Below are positions 15,015 through 24,053 of a stretch of DNA of 49,648 nucleotides, in pieces. The DNA is from Clostridia bacterium (GTDB lineage Bacteria; Bacillota; Clostridia; Oscillospirales; Acutalibacteraceae). The stretch covers positions 1-49,648 of the forward strand of contig JAFTEL010000139.1 in assembly GCA_017453685.1 (NCBI GenBank), given 5' to 3'. The translations under genes and the position numbers were made by a program. Below the pieces are notes generated by a model that was not told the origin of the DNA, searched no databases, and saw nothing but the letters and a program-made list of their open reading frames with translations. Position 1 is the first letter of the stretch; each line of letters begins with the position of its first letter.

Positions 15015-16688
15015 TTATTTGATGATCCTGCTTAAGTAAAATTCCTTCTTTTCGGGGTTATCGAGTGAATGAACGGGCTTGATCTGGGAGGCGGAAGCGC
15101 CGGCGTCCACGCAGCGCTGCGCCCAGGCGGCATGTGTGCCGGGCTGCAGCTTTTGCACCGCCAGCCTGCCGATAAACGATTTGGCGCGCTGGCTCTCATA
15201 GCGCTTGTTGCACTGACCCATATAGGCTTCCATCTCGTCGATGCAGGCGTCTGCATCGGCGGGCAGTTCACATTCCGTCACAAAAGCGTAACGGTTGGGC
15301 AGCACGCTCTCATCCTGATAAAACAGCCAGTTTTCCAGCCGGATGTTATGCGCCTTTTCAAACATCTCCACGCAGGTGCGTGCGTCTTCCGCGCTGAATT
15401 TTTCACCCGCGACGTTGAACAGCTGCCCCTTGCGGCGCACAAAGCTGATGAGCGGGCACTTGCCGTTGAAGCCGCGGACTTCGATCACGTCCTTGAGGCG
15501 GTAGCGGTAAAGACCCGCCGCCGTGGTGATGAGGATCTCATACTTTTCGCCCGCCTTGATCTGATCGAGGGTGAGAAATTCCGTACTATCGCTGTCCGCC
15601 AAAACGAACTCATAAAAGCAACTGTCGGTAAGCAGCTGCATATCGGTGCTTTCCAGCTCGGTCACGGCGGCGACCAGACCTTCGGACGCGCCGTAGATGG
15701 AATAATCAAAGGGGATGCCTTTTGCAAACGATTTGACGTATTCCGCCGAGGATTTGAACGAGGCGTTGCCGATACCGCAGATGACGGTCAGATTCGGCCA
15801 AACGCGCTTGAGCAGCGTTTCGTCAAAGCCCTGCTCAAACTGACGGCGCAGGTATTCGCCGCGTTTTGGCATCGGGCGGATGTGCTTCATCAGTTCAGCG
15901 CGCACCTCGGGCTTGAGATCAACGCTGTCGCTGATGGTGCCGTTGGTGATGTCATCAACGATCAGCCGCCAGTTTTCCTGCAGATAGGCGAGCTGGCTGA
16001 CGTTGACTGAGAGAAACACGGAGAAGATGAAGGAAACGTCCTCATCGGCAAGGGCAAAGCGATAGATGTTATAAACATAATCGCCGTCGTGCATATCAAA
16101 GAGATTCTTGGTGGGAACGGTGAGGATATAGGGATAAAACCGCCCGTATTCCCGCGCGCCGATCTCCGCAATGTTGCTGCACGGCATACCGTTGGGCAGC
16201 GTTTCGTTGGTGGCAGGGGAGAGGAACACGCCGCGGCCTGGCTTATAGTGTTTGCCTTGGCGCTCCAATTCCGCGGCGCCCAGTGCCAGCGCTCTCGTCC
16301 AGGTATATTTCACATAGGCCTGCAGGGACGCGGCGGTAGCGGGGATGTATTTGGGCACGCCGGAGGAACCCGACGTGCGGGAAAAGCCAAGAATATCGGC
16401 GCTCGTCAGCACGTTTTTCTCGCCGTTCTTGACCCGCTCGATCTGTTCGGCATAGTCCTCATAGGTCGAGGGGGGCACGAATTTGCGATAATCCTCCAAG
16501 GAGCGGATCTCATCAAAATGATGCGATCTGCCGAATTCGGAGCTGCGGTTGGCTTTAATGATCTTTTTCAGCAGCGCCGTGTTTTCTTCCATGGGAGCTT
16601 CGCCGGCGGCTTGCAGGTGACGCAGGCTCCCGTTTCCTTTGGCGACCATGATCCGCATGGCAGCGCCGGTCAATACTTTGTTCAACAT
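15015..16688 (-). CDS. GH3-family acyl-adenylate-forming enzyme
   Basis: A 557-residue protein of the GH3 (auxin-responsive promoter) family. In plants these adenylate a carboxylic acid such as auxin or jasmonate and transfer it to an amino acid; bacterial substrates are mostly unknown. The ANL-type marks are visible: P-loop-like SRTSGSSGVPKYIP (103-116), DYSIYGASEG near residue 335, and LYRYRLKDVIEV in the hinge region. No signal peptide, so it is cytoplasmic. It lies 25 bases after the YfhO-family gene and 17 bases before the SGNH-like gene. The context suggests adenylation of an acid that is then attached to an envelope component, but the acceptor is not known. Confidence 0.88.
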   Translation of the reverse strand: MLNKVLTGAAMRIMVAKGNGSLRHLQAAGEAPMEENTALLKKIIKANRSSEFGRSHHFDEIRSLEDYRKFVPPSTYEDYAEQIERVKNGEKNVLTSADILGFSRTSGSSGVPKYIPATAASLQAYVKYTWTRALALGAAELERQGKHYKPGRGVFLSPATNETLPNGMPCSNIAEIGAREYGRFYPYILTVPTKNLFDMHDGDYVYNIYRFALADEDVSFIFSVFLSVNVSQLAYLQENWRLIVDDITNGTISDSVDLKPEVRAELMKHIRPMPKRGEYLRRQFEQGFDETLLKRVWPNLTVICGIGNASFKSSAEYVKSFAKGIPFDYSIYGASEGLVAAVTELESTDMQLLTDSCFYEFVLADSDSTEFLTLDQIKAGEKYEILITTAAGLYRYRLKDVIEVRGFNGKCPLISFVRRKGQLFNVAGEKFSAEDARTCVEMFEKAHNIRLENWLFYQDESVLPNRYAFVTECELPADADACIDEMEAYMGQCNKRYESQRAKSFIGRLAVQKLQPGTHAAWAQRCVDAGASASQIKPVHSLDNPEKKEFYLSRIIK

Positions 16689-16713
16689 TTCATTTCACCT
16701 TCGCGTAAATGCG

Positions 16714-19698
16714 TCAAATCTGTTGGTTATCGTCACTCTCTGACAAATCGGTCTCTTCCGCATCGGTTTCGACCGGATTCATTTCTTGGGGTTCCGCCGC
16801 CGGTTCCTGCTCTGTTTCGTCCGACATCGGTTCGGTCGCTTCTGCATCGTCCGGCGTCAGCTCGGTCGGTTCCGTTTCGGACTGTTCGGATTCCGGCTCG
16901 GGCACTGCCTGCGGGATGACGTATTGCTCATAGACGTGGTTCGTCTGATCGGAATAGCCGTCCACGTGCTGCGCCACGAACTTCTTCTTGCGCAGGACAA
17001 ACAGCAAAACGAACAGCAGCAGAGCCGTCGCCGCCGAAACGCCGCAGCCGATCAGCAGACCGCGCGGCACATACTTCAGTTTGATGGTGTGTTCGCCCTG
17101 TTCCAGAGAGAAGCCGAGGAAGCCGTTGCCGATCTCGCAATCCCGCAGCGTTTCAACGCTCACGAGCTTACCGTCCACCGTCACCTGCCAGCCCTCGTCA
17201 TAGGGGATCGAGGTGTAGAACAGGCAATCCTCCGCCGCATTGACCGTGCCTTCAATCGTGGTGTCGGTAAACGTCGTGACGTTCAATTCGCCGCTCTTCA
17301 GCTGATTATAGCCTCTTTCAAATTTTTCCATATCCATGGAATACAGCAGCAGGTCAAAGCTGCCGGAGGTCGGCGCGTCGCTTTCAAACGGCAATTCGAT
17401 CGCCAAGGTCGTGCCGGCTTCGATGAACCCGATCCCGACCAGCTGCTCGGAATCAAAATCATGATTGTATGATACGTCGTCATAGATAACGTTGACGTTC
17501 TCAAAATCGTTGCAATTGATATAAAGATAGTAATTTTTGCTTTCCGAAATGTTATAAATGGCGGTCAAAGAAGTGCCGTCCGTGCCGCTGCGGGTGTAGT
17601 TGATTTCGCCCGTGAGCGAGTGCAGCGGAATTTCATCCACACCGTTGTACTCAAAGCTGTCGACCTCTCTTTGCGTGAACAGTTCGTCAATGCCGGTCGC
17701 CTTTTCAAAGTAGTCGTTTTGAACGGTGAACGGATTCGGATAATCGTAGCTCCAATCCAGCACGTCGCTCTTGACGCAGTAGCCGACATTCAGGCAGTAA
17801 TTGTTTTCATATGCCTTGAATTTGCCTTCGCTGCTTTCCCCGACGTAGGTAAACAGCTTTTCATCCTGAACGGGCGTGGTGGTCGTGTTGTCCACGATAT
17901 ATTTCATGGAGGTCATCATGTTGAAGACGGGCGTCTGATAACCGTTGTTGGTGTAGCTGTTGATCACATTGCCGTCGACGCCGAGATAATGCACCAGATT
18001 CGAGGTGGTCTCATAAGCCATGGAGGAGAAAACGGAAAGTCCGTTATAGTCGTACCACGAAGGGTCCATTCTGGCGCGCAGGTCGGTCAGTTCCATGCGG
18101 TAATGATCGTTTGGCTCGCGCGCATCCAGCGTAGCTTTGAGATCACAAAATTCCTGATAGTCGTCGGCGTAGTACTTTTTCGCCTGGTGCATGACGTAAT
18201 GGGAGGTGTTGCCGATTGCCATTTCCGAAATCACGCCGCACAGCAGAAGCAGCGCGATCGCGCCCTGCTGATACTTGCCGCCGCGCATCAGAATGAGCAG
18301 GAAGGTATAAAATGCGATAAAGGCAATGGTGATGATGACCGTATCTTCCGTTACGTTCTTTGATTTCACCTTCTGAATAATGATAATGAACGACAGCGTG
18401 ATGATGCCGACGGTCAGCAGCATACGCGGGCTGTAATCCTTGATATGGATCATCGCTTTATAGGCCATGACCAGAAGGATGAAGCAATAGACGAAGGAAA
18501 AGCGGTAGGGCAGATCGTTGGGGAAGTGGAAGCCGTGCCACACGTAGTTGAGCATATTGGTGTTGAAGCTGATGAACAAAACGCCGAGCATGGCAACATA
18601 GCCCGTTTTTTCCCAAACGGTATAGTGCTTGGAATACAGGTAGAGCGGTACGAGCATGACGGTGATCGCGCCGCAGAAAATGTTGGGCAAAACATCTTCG
18701 CCGCTGCTGCGGATGGTCGGCTCAAGCGACGTAAAGTGGTTGGCGAGAAAATCGAGAATGTTGAAATAGGTTTTGACCTCGCTCGGGAACGTGCCGGAGG
18801 TCGCGGAGCTGCTTTTCAGAATGAAATAGGTGGGCACCAGCAAAAACGCCGCGAGCGCCGCCGCGCCGACAGAGGCGAGGGCAAAGCGGCAGCCCGTGAC
18901 AAGAAAGCGCGAGTTTTTGAAACGGCGGATCGGGCCGCGGAATTCGGGGTCGGACCTTTTTCTGACTTTCAGCTCGTTGCCTTCCTCATCCACATAATGC
19001 TTTTTGGTGAACTTGGTGGTGAGATTGTAACGGGACAGGTAGCACATGGCAAAATACAGCACCGAAAACAGGCAGATGATATACGCCATGTAGTAGTTGC
19101 TGACCATGACAAAAGCAAGCGAAAACAGATATGTGCGCCATTTTCCGTGATAGACCAGACATTCCAGCCCGAACATCACAAGCGGAAAAACGGTGAACGC
19201 GTCCGTCCACATGATATTCCAGTAATAGGCGATGAAGTAGCCGCAAAACGCGTAAAGCACGCCGAACGCGGTGATTGAAAAATCATCTTTCCCGGTCACT
19301 TTGCGGAGATAATAGGAGAAGAAAGCGGCAGAGAACGCGGCTTTCACTAAAATCATCAGCGAAATGGCTTCCGGCATATTCTGATGACCGAGCAGCAGCA
19401 TAAAAACAGCCGTCGGACTTGCGAGATAGTTGCTGAAATTGCCGATAAACGGCGAGCCAAGCCCCGTATTCCACGAATAGAGCAGGCTCTTGCCCTGCGT
19501 GATGCGGTCATACAATTCGGCGAAAAGAGGACCGTATTGGTGATACATATCCATGCGCAGCACGGTCATATCGCCGAACGGGATCACATCAAAGCAGTAA
19601 TAAACGATGACCATGATAAAAGCGGCGACGCCGAAGGCCAGAACGGAGTATTTGTTGCGGACCAGGACGGCCGAAAGTCGGTTGTTCTTTTTTAACAT
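16714..19698 (-). CDS. YfhO-family polytopic membrane protein (putative glycosyltransferase)
   Basis: 994 residues. The N-terminal half has about 12 membrane helices; an early loop carries FGDMTVLRMDMYHQYGPLF, the typical YfhO region with acidic residues where GT-C enzymes bind substrate. After the helices comes a large extracytoplasmic domain (about 500-875), one more helix (about 883-905) followed by basic residues, and a Glu/Pro/Thr-rich low-complexity cytoplasmic tail of about 70 residues to the end. YfhO of Bacillus is implicated in glycosylation of lipoteichoic acid. The acidic tail is not usual in the family and may bind a partner. The start ATG has GAAGGGG about ten bases upstream. 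It is the first gene of the operon, with its own promoter at 19729-19757. Confidence 0.88.
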   Translation of the reverse strand: MLKKNNRLSAVLVRNKYSVLAFGVAAFIMVIVYYCFDVIPFGDMTVLRMDMYHQYGPLFAELYDRITQGKSLLYSWNTGLGSPFIGNFSNYLASPTAVFMLLLGHQNMPEAISLMILVKAAFSAAFFSYYLRKVTGKDDFSITAFGVLYAFCGYFIAYYWNIMWTDAFTVFPLVMFGLECLVYHGKWRTYLFSLAFVMVSNYYMAYIICLFSVLYFAMCYLSRYNLTTKFTKKHYVDEEGNELKVRKRSDPEFRGPIRRFKNSRFLVTGCRFALASVGAAALAAFLLVPTYFILKSSSATSGTFPSEVKTYFNILDFLANHFTSLEPTIRSSGEDVLPNIFCGAITVMLVPLYLYSKHYTVWEKTGYVAMLGVLFISFNTNMLNYVWHGFHFPNDLPYRFSFVYCFILLVMAYKAMIHIKDYSPRMLLTVGIITLSFIIIIQKVKSKNVTEDTVIITIAFIAFYTFLLILMRGGKYQQGAIALLLLCGVISEMAIGNTSHYVMHQAKKYYADDYQEFCDLKATLDAREPNDHYRMELTDLRARMDPSWYDYNGLSVFSSMAYETTSNLVHYLGVDGNVINSYTNNGYQTPVFNMMTSMKYIVDNTTTTPVQDEKLFTYVGESSEGKFKAYENNYCLNVGYCVKSDVLDWSYDYPNPFTVQNDYFEKATGIDELFTQREVDSFEYNGVDEIPLHSLTGEINYTRSGTDGTSLTAIYNISESKNYYLYINCNDFENVNVIYDDVSYNHDFDSEQLVGIGFIEAGTTLAIELPFESDAPTSGSFDLLLYSMDMEKFERGYNQLKSGELNVTTFTDTTIEGTVNAAEDCLFYTSIPYDEGWQVTVDGKLVSVETLRDCEIGNGFLGFSLEQGEHTIKLKYVPRGLLIGCGVSAATALLLFVLLFVLRKKKFVAQHVDGYSDQTNHVYEQYVIPQAVPEPESEQSETEPTELTPDDAEATEPMSDETEQEPAAEPQEMNPVETDAEETDLSESDDNQQI

Positions 19699-19728
19699 AG
19701 TATCAGTACCCCTTCTTTAATCCATATT

Positions 19729-19757
19729 ATTTTACCACATAAAACCGTTGTTTTCAA
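19729..19757 (-). promoter_or_regulatory. Promoter of the YfhO-GH3-SGNH operon
   Basis: On the minus strand TTGAAA (19757-19752), 17-base spacer, TAAAAT (19734-19729), about 30 bases before the YfhO ATG. Confidence 0.75.
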
Positions 19758-19775
19758 TTGCTTTTGCATTTTTTT

Positions 19776-19806
19776 GTCATAGCGGCGGACAAGGCCGCAT
19801 AGGAAT
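19776..19806 (+). promoter_or_regulatory. Candidate sigma-E promoter of the spoIIIA operon
   Basis: TCATAGC (19777-19783), 14-base spacer, CATAGGAAT (19798-19806), resembling the sigma-E consensus of -35 KCATATT and -10 CATACAAT. No sigma-A type promoter is seen. In Bacillus this operon is sigma-E dependent. Confidence 0.55.
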
Positions 19807-19838
19807 GAAACAGCAACGGAAAGGACGGCGAAAAGCGG

Positions 19839-20882
19839 TTGGAAAATGACAAACCTTTCGACGAGGCGGCCGATTGCACGAGCGGTCGTATCCGCGCGGC
19901 GCTGCTGCGGCTGCCGCAAAACGTGAAAAAGAACGCGCAGGAAATACGCCTGCGATGCAACCGTCCGCTGCTGGTTCGTCTGCCGGATCGGGACGTCACT
20001 TTTTTGCCGAACGGTCAAACGTGCAACACGCCCCTTTCATCAAAGCTCTGCGTGACGCGGGAAGAACTGGAGGAATGTTTCCGCATCGTCTGCGGCTATT
20101 CCGTTCATACCCATCAGCAACAGCTGTGCAGCGGCTTTGTGACCATCAAAGGCGGTCATCGGGTCGGCGTCGCCGGCACAGCCGCCTGCGCAAACGGCGG
20201 CATTACGGCGATTCGGGACATATCGTCGATCAATATCCGCATCGCGCGGGAACATAAAGGCTGCGCGGCGGAACTGTTCGGGATCATTCGGCGCGGCGGC
20301 TTTCGCAGCTTTCTGCTGGCGGGGCCGCCCTGCACGGGCAAAACCACGCTGCTGCGCGATCTGGCGCGACTGCTCTCGGCGGTCGAAGGGAAGAATACGG
20401 TCGTTCTGGATGAGCGCGGCGAGCTGGCTGCCTGCGTCAACGGCGCGCCGCAGGTCGATCTCGGCGCCGCCTGCGACGTGCTGACCGGCTACCCGAAAAG
20501 CGAGGCGGTCGATATCGCACTGCGCTGCCTTTCGCCCGACTTCATCGTCACGGATGAAGTGAACAGCCTCAGGGAAGCGCAAGCCATCGAAAGCGGCTTT
20601 CACAGCGGCGTCTCTTTCTTTTTGAGTGTTCACGCGCACACGCCCGCCGAGCTATGGCAGAGAGAACCGTCGGCGCGGCTGCTGAGCAGCGGAATGTTCG
20701 GCGGAGCGGCGTTTTTGAACAATAGGAGCGATCCTGGAAAACTCCAATGGATGCAAACGGCAGGTGATTGGTTTGATACGGATAGCGGGCGCCGCTTTGA
20801 TCTCTCTGGCGGTCGTTCTGGTTGGTCTGCTGGTGATGAAGCGGCAGAAACTGCGGATTATCCAGCTTTCACAGTGTGTTGA
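19839..20882 (+). CDS. spoIIIAA: Stage III sporulation protein AA (ATPase of the SpoIIIA-SpoIIQ channel)
   Basis: SpoIIIAA is a secretion-type ATPase on the mother-cell side of the feeding-tube channel. The 347-residue protein has Walker A GPPCTGKTT (162-170) and Walker B-like VVLDERGE (188-195). Only a TTG at 19839 fits as start; AAAGGA lies 14 bases upstream, which is long. The C-terminal ~40 residues overlap spoIIIAB by 119 bases in another frame. Bacillus SpoIIIAA has about 307 residues, so this tail may be a non-essential extension due to loss of the original stop. First gene of eight spoIIIA genes. Confidence 0.93.
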   Translation: MENDKPFDEAADCTSGRIRAALLRLPQNVKKNAQEIRLRCNRPLLVRLPDRDVTFLPNGQTCNTPLSSKLCVTREELEECFRIVCGYSVHTHQQQLCSGFVTIKGGHRVGVAGTAACANGGITAIRDISSINIRIAREHKGCAAELFGIIRRGGFRSFLLAGPPCTGKTTLLRDLARLLSAVEGKNTVVLDERGELAACVNGAPQVDLGAACDVLTGYPKSEAVDIALRCLSPDFIVTDEVNSLREAQAIESGFHSGVSFFLSVHAHTPAELWQREPSARLLSSGMFGGAAFLNNRSDPGKLQWMQTAGDWFDTDSGRRFDLSGGRSGWSAGDEAAETADYPAFTVC

Positions 20883-21276
20883 ACTGATCCAAACCATCGC
20901 GGCGGAGATCAGCTATGGCAATCATCCCATCGGAGAGATCCTGCAAAACGCCGCACGGAACGAAGCGTTTTCGGCGCTGGATTTTTTGCCGCACGTCGCG
21001 GAAGGATCGCTGGTCGGCTTCGCGGAAGAGTGGAAACGACGCATTGAAACTGCGCCGACGCTGGCAATGAAAACTGAGGAAAAAGCGATCCTGATCCGGT
21101 TCGGCAAAAGCCTCGGCACGACGGATACGCAAACGCAATTGATCCTCTGTGAACGCTATCGCGCTCAACTGAACGGAAAACTGACGCAGGCCGCCGACCA
21201 TCGCGCGGAGTATACAAGGCTGACCCTCGGCGGCACGGCGGTCGCGGCGCTGATCCTATTCGCGTTAATGCTCTGA
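20764..21276 (+). CDS. spoIIIAB: Stage III sporulation protein AB
   Basis: A 170-residue protein with membrane helices at both ends (about 5-24 and 152-169) and a helical central domain, the SpoIIIAB layout related to type II secretion GspF-like proteins. It should help recruit or hold the SpoIIIAA ATPase at the mother-cell membrane. The GTG start at 20764 gives the expected N-terminal helix; no strong ribosome site is visible and the gene starts inside spoIIIAA, so translational coupling is likely. Nineteen bases separate it from spoIIIAC. Confidence 0.92.
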   Translation: MIGLIRIAGAALISLAVVLVGLLVMKRQKLRIIQLSQCVELIQTIAAEISYGNHPIGEILQNAARNEAFSALDFLPHVAEGSLVGFAEEWKRRIETAPTLAMKTEEKAILIRFGKSLGTTDTQTQLILCERYRAQLNGKLTQAADHRAEYTRLTLGGTAVAALILFALML

Positions 21277-21295
21277 AAACCGAACGGAGAACTCT

Positions 21296-21490
21296 ATGGA
21301 TGTTTCGTTGATACTGAAAATCGGATTGATCGGCATTTCGGTCGCCGTACTGCATCAGGTCCTTTCGCGCTCCGGGCGGGAAGAATACGCGATGCTGACC
21401 GCGCTGACCGGCGTCATCGTGATCCTGCTCATGCTGCTGCCGGAAGCTGCCGACCTGCTTTCACTTTTGAAAAGGATAATGGATTTTTAA
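21296..21490 (+). CDS. spoIIIAC: Stage III sporulation protein AC
   Basis: A 64-residue two-helix membrane protein (DVSLILKIGLIGI and MLTALTGVIVILLML), the usual size and form of SpoIIIAC. With SpoIIIAD it forms small membrane parts of the sporulation channel in the mother-cell-derived membrane. ATG 21296 has GGAG about seven bases upstream. Three bases separate its stop from spoIIIAD. Confidence 0.94.
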   Translation: MDVSLILKIGLIGISVAVLHQVLSRSGREEYAMLTALTGVIVILLMLLPEAADLLSLLKRIMDF

Positions 21491-21493
21491 GCT

Positions 21494-21889
21494 ATGGAAA
21501 TCGTTAAAATCGTGGCGGTCGCCGTTCTGTCCTGCGTACTGGTCAGAATCGTTGTTCCCTATCGTTCGGAACTGGCGCTGCTCATCCAGCTCGGCGCCGT
21601 GATCGTGATGCTCTCGTGCATCGCTTCCACGGTGATAGCGGTCATGGCACAGACCAAAAAGCTATCCGCTCTGATGAGCTTTGAAAGCGGGTATCTTTCT
21701 CTTTTACTCAGAGCCATGATCGTTGCCCTGAGCTGCGGTGTCGCGGCGGAACTCTGCTCGGATTCGGGCAACGGCGCTATCCGCTTCTGCGTGGAATTGG
21801 CGGGGCGCGTTTCGCTGCTGATGATGGCGTTCCCGCTCATCACCGTTCTGGCAAAGCTGGCGCTCAAGCTCGCGGGTGCAAAGGAATGA
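21494..21889 (+). CDS. spoIIIAD: Stage III sporulation protein AD
   Basis: 131 residues with four predicted membrane helices; the first half resembles SpoIIIAC, as is normal for the family. Ends in ALKLAGAKE. Its stop overlaps the spoIIIAE start (ATGA at 21886-21889), so translation is coupled. The ribosome site is weak (AAGGA-like bases within the spoIIIAC end). Confidence 0.94.
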   Translation: MEIVKIVAVAVLSCVLVRIVVPYRSELALLIQLGAVIVMLSCIASTVIAVMAQTKKLSALMSFESGYLSLLLRAMIVALSCGVAAELCSDSGNGAIRFCVELAGRVSLLMMAFPLITVLAKLALKLAGAKE

Positions 21890-23013
21890 AACGGCTTTGC
21901 GCTTTGATTTTAACGGCTTTTCTGCTTTTTCTTCTGCCATGTCTTTCCGCCGCGGCCGTGACGGAATCGCCGGACTATCGGGACCAGCTGCGTTCCAGCG
22001 GCGCAGCTGATCTGACGGACGCGCTGTCGCGCGAAGATCGGGAAAATCTGAAGGAACTCGGGATCGACGCGGTGGATTTCGATGCGCTGTTCAATATTTC
22101 ACCCCGCCGCGTTTTTGACCTGTTTTTCGACGTTCTGCAAAGAGAATACCATTCGCCCCTGAAAGCGTCCCTAACCGCCGCGACCGTGCTGCTTCTGCTC
22201 GCCGTGACGCAGGCTTTCACCGACGGAAAACCGCTCGGGAAGTCCGTGATGCAGCTGGGCTGCATCATTCTCGCACTGGTCATCGCCGTGCCGATGACTG
22301 CCTGCCTCGTGCGAATGGCGTCAGCTGTTCAGGCGCAGAGCAAAATGATGCTGGCGCTGATCCCCGTGCTGGCGGTGGTGATCACCGTCAGCGGCAATCC
22401 GACGCTGGCGCTGAGCTATAACACGCTGACCTTTGCCATGGCGCAGGGGGTCGTACAGCTGGTGCAGAACGCGGTGCGGCCGCTGATCCAGATCGTCTTT
22501 TCGCTCAGTCTGGTCTCGGCGCTGTCGGATGCGCTCGGCGTCGGCAAATTGATCGAATTTTTCAAAAAAGCGGGCATTTTTCTGATGAGCCTTGCCGCGA
22601 CGGTCTTCGTCACCATGCTGGTTCTCAAATGCTCGCTCGCTTCCTCCGCCGATACCGTCGCGGTGCGCGGCATCCGGTTTCTGATCGGGCGCGCCGTTCC
22701 CGTGCTCGGTTCGGCGCTGAGCGACGCCTATCTCTCGGTGATCGGCAGCCTGAATCTGGTGAAGAACACGGCGGCTGTTTTCGCGGATATTTGCATTCTG
22801 GTGATCGCGCTGCCCGTCATTACGGAAGGGCTCTTATGGTCGTTTGCCGTCAATCTCCTCGCCGCGGCCGCCGACCTGTTCGGCTTATCCAAGGCTTCGG
22901 GGCTGTTGAAAGCCATGTCCGGCGGGCTGACGCTGCTGAACGTGACGCTGGTGCTGACAAGCGTGGTGATGGTGCTGTCCGTTGGGCTGATCCTGTTAAT
23001 CAAGAACACGTGA
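21886..23013 (+). CDS. spoIIIAE: Stage III sporulation protein AE
   Basis: 375 residues with a signal/anchor helix (about 3-22), an extracytoplasmic N-terminal part, then about seven to eight membrane helices, consistent with the polytopic channel protein SpoIIIAE. The segment LALIPVLAVVITVSGNP is typical of the family. It starts at the ATGA overlap with spoIIIAD. Nine bases separate it from spoIIIAF. Confidence 0.94.
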   Translation: MKRLCALILTAFLLFLLPCLSAAAVTESPDYRDQLRSSGAADLTDALSREDRENLKELGIDAVDFDALFNISPRRVFDLFFDVLQREYHSPLKASLTAATVLLLLAVTQAFTDGKPLGKSVMQLGCIILALVIAVPMTACLVRMASAVQAQSKMMLALIPVLAVVITVSGNPTLALSYNTLTFAMAQGVVQLVQNAVRPLIQIVFSLSLVSALSDALGVGKLIEFFKKAGIFLMSLAATVFVTMLVLKCSLASSADTVAVRGIRFLIGRAVPVLGSALSDAYLSVIGSLNLVKNTAAVFADICILVIALPVITEGLLWSFAVNLLAAAADLFGLSKASGLLKAMSGGLTLLNVTLVLTSVVMVLSVGLILLIKNT

Positions 23014-23022
23014 GGAAAAAGA

Positions 23023-23553
23023 ATGGAAGCAATACGCGATTGGGCGGCGTCCGTCATCGCCGCGGCGGTGCTCGCGGGCATAACGGAATTCGCTTTGCCG
23101 AAAGGACATCTTGAAAAGTCGGTGAAAATCCTGCTATCGCTTTTCATGCTGGTCACGTTTTTATCACCGGCTGTCAGCATGCTCACTGCACAAAAACAGA
23201 CCAAAAGCGGGCTGGACGAACTGCTGGAAGAATACGAAGCGCAGCAGGCGCTGGAGGAAACAGTAAAAGAAACGCTGGAGCGGGAGATCGTCTCGTCGAT
23301 CCGCGCTTTTGCAGAAGCCGAAGGCATGGCGCTCGCGGACGTGAAAGCGGTCATTTCCATCGGGAACGATCATATTGTCACGGTCAGGCGCATAGAAATA
23401 GGGATGGACGGAACGGCGGAAGAGATCAAGAAAATGGATGACTACGTGTTCCAAAACTTCTCAACCCATCCGTCCGTTTTGAGAGAGGGAAGGAATGCCA
23501 AAAACAATGAACGGGAAACCACTCGAATGGATCAGAGAACTGAAAAAAGATAA
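23023..23553 (+). CDS. spoIIIAF: Stage III sporulation protein AF
   Basis: 176 residues: two membrane helices (about 10-26 and 33-52) and a soluble domain that forms ring-building-motif-like folds in this family. ATG 23023 has GAGGAAA nearby. The last 59 bases overlap spoIIIAG in another frame, giving a charged, probably unstructured C-terminus (RNAKNNERETTRM). Confidence 0.92.
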   Translation: MEAIRDWAASVIAAAVLAGITEFALPKGHLEKSVKILLSLFMLVTFLSPAVSMLTAQKQTKSGLDELLEEYEAQQALEETVKETLEREIVSSIRAFAEAEGMALADVKAVISIGNDHIVTVRRIEIGMDGTAEEIKKMDDYVFQNFSTHPSVLREGRNAKNNERETTRMDQRTEKR

Positions 23554-24037
23554 AAAGAAATTCTCGATCGCCGTCATGGCGGTGCTCGGCATCTTTCTGG
23601 TCGGCGTGTCCGCCTTGCTGCCCAGCGGCAAAAAAGCAGAAACGGGCGTAACAGCCGCGCCGCAAAAACAGTTTGACGAAGAAGCCTATACCGAACAGCT
23701 CGAAGACAAGATCGCGGCGATGGTTTCCTCTATCAGCGGCGCCGGCCGCGCCAAGGTGTTCGTGATGCTGGACTGCGACTATGAAACGGTCTACGCCAAA
23801 AACGGCAGCCTGTCAACGGAGCAGGACAGCAGCGACGAAAAGAGCGAATACATCATTCTCGACGAGGATGACCGCGAGGACGGGCTCGTGCTGCGCACGG
23901 TCACGCCTCGGGTGCGGGGCGTTGCTGTCACCTGCGAGGGCGGCGCAAACAAGGAAGTGGCGGACGCGGTGATCGAGATGCTTTCGGCGGTACTCGACGT
24001 GGGGATGAACCATATCAGTGTGGCAAAAATTCAATGA
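23495..24037 (+). CDS. spoIIIAG: Stage III sporulation protein AG
   Basis: 180 residues: short cytoplasmic N-terminus, one membrane helix (about 25-43), and a ring-forming domain in the intermembrane space. SpoIIIAG of Bacillus forms a large ring linking the two membranes. The segment SGAGRAKVFVMLDCDYETVY marks the first ring-building part and GVAVTCEGGANKEVADAV the second. ATG 23495 has GAGGGAAGG just upstream. Confidence 0.93.
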   Translation: MPKTMNGKPLEWIRELKKDKKKFSIAVMAVLGIFLVGVSALLPSGKKAETGVTAAPQKQFDEEAYTEQLEDKIAAMVSSISGAGRAKVFVMLDCDYETVYAKNGSLSTEQDSSDEKSEYIILDEDDREDGLVLRTVTPRVRGVAVTCEGGANKEVADAVIEMLSAVLDVGMNHISVAKIQ

Positions 24038-24053
24038 ATAAAGGAGAAAACAA

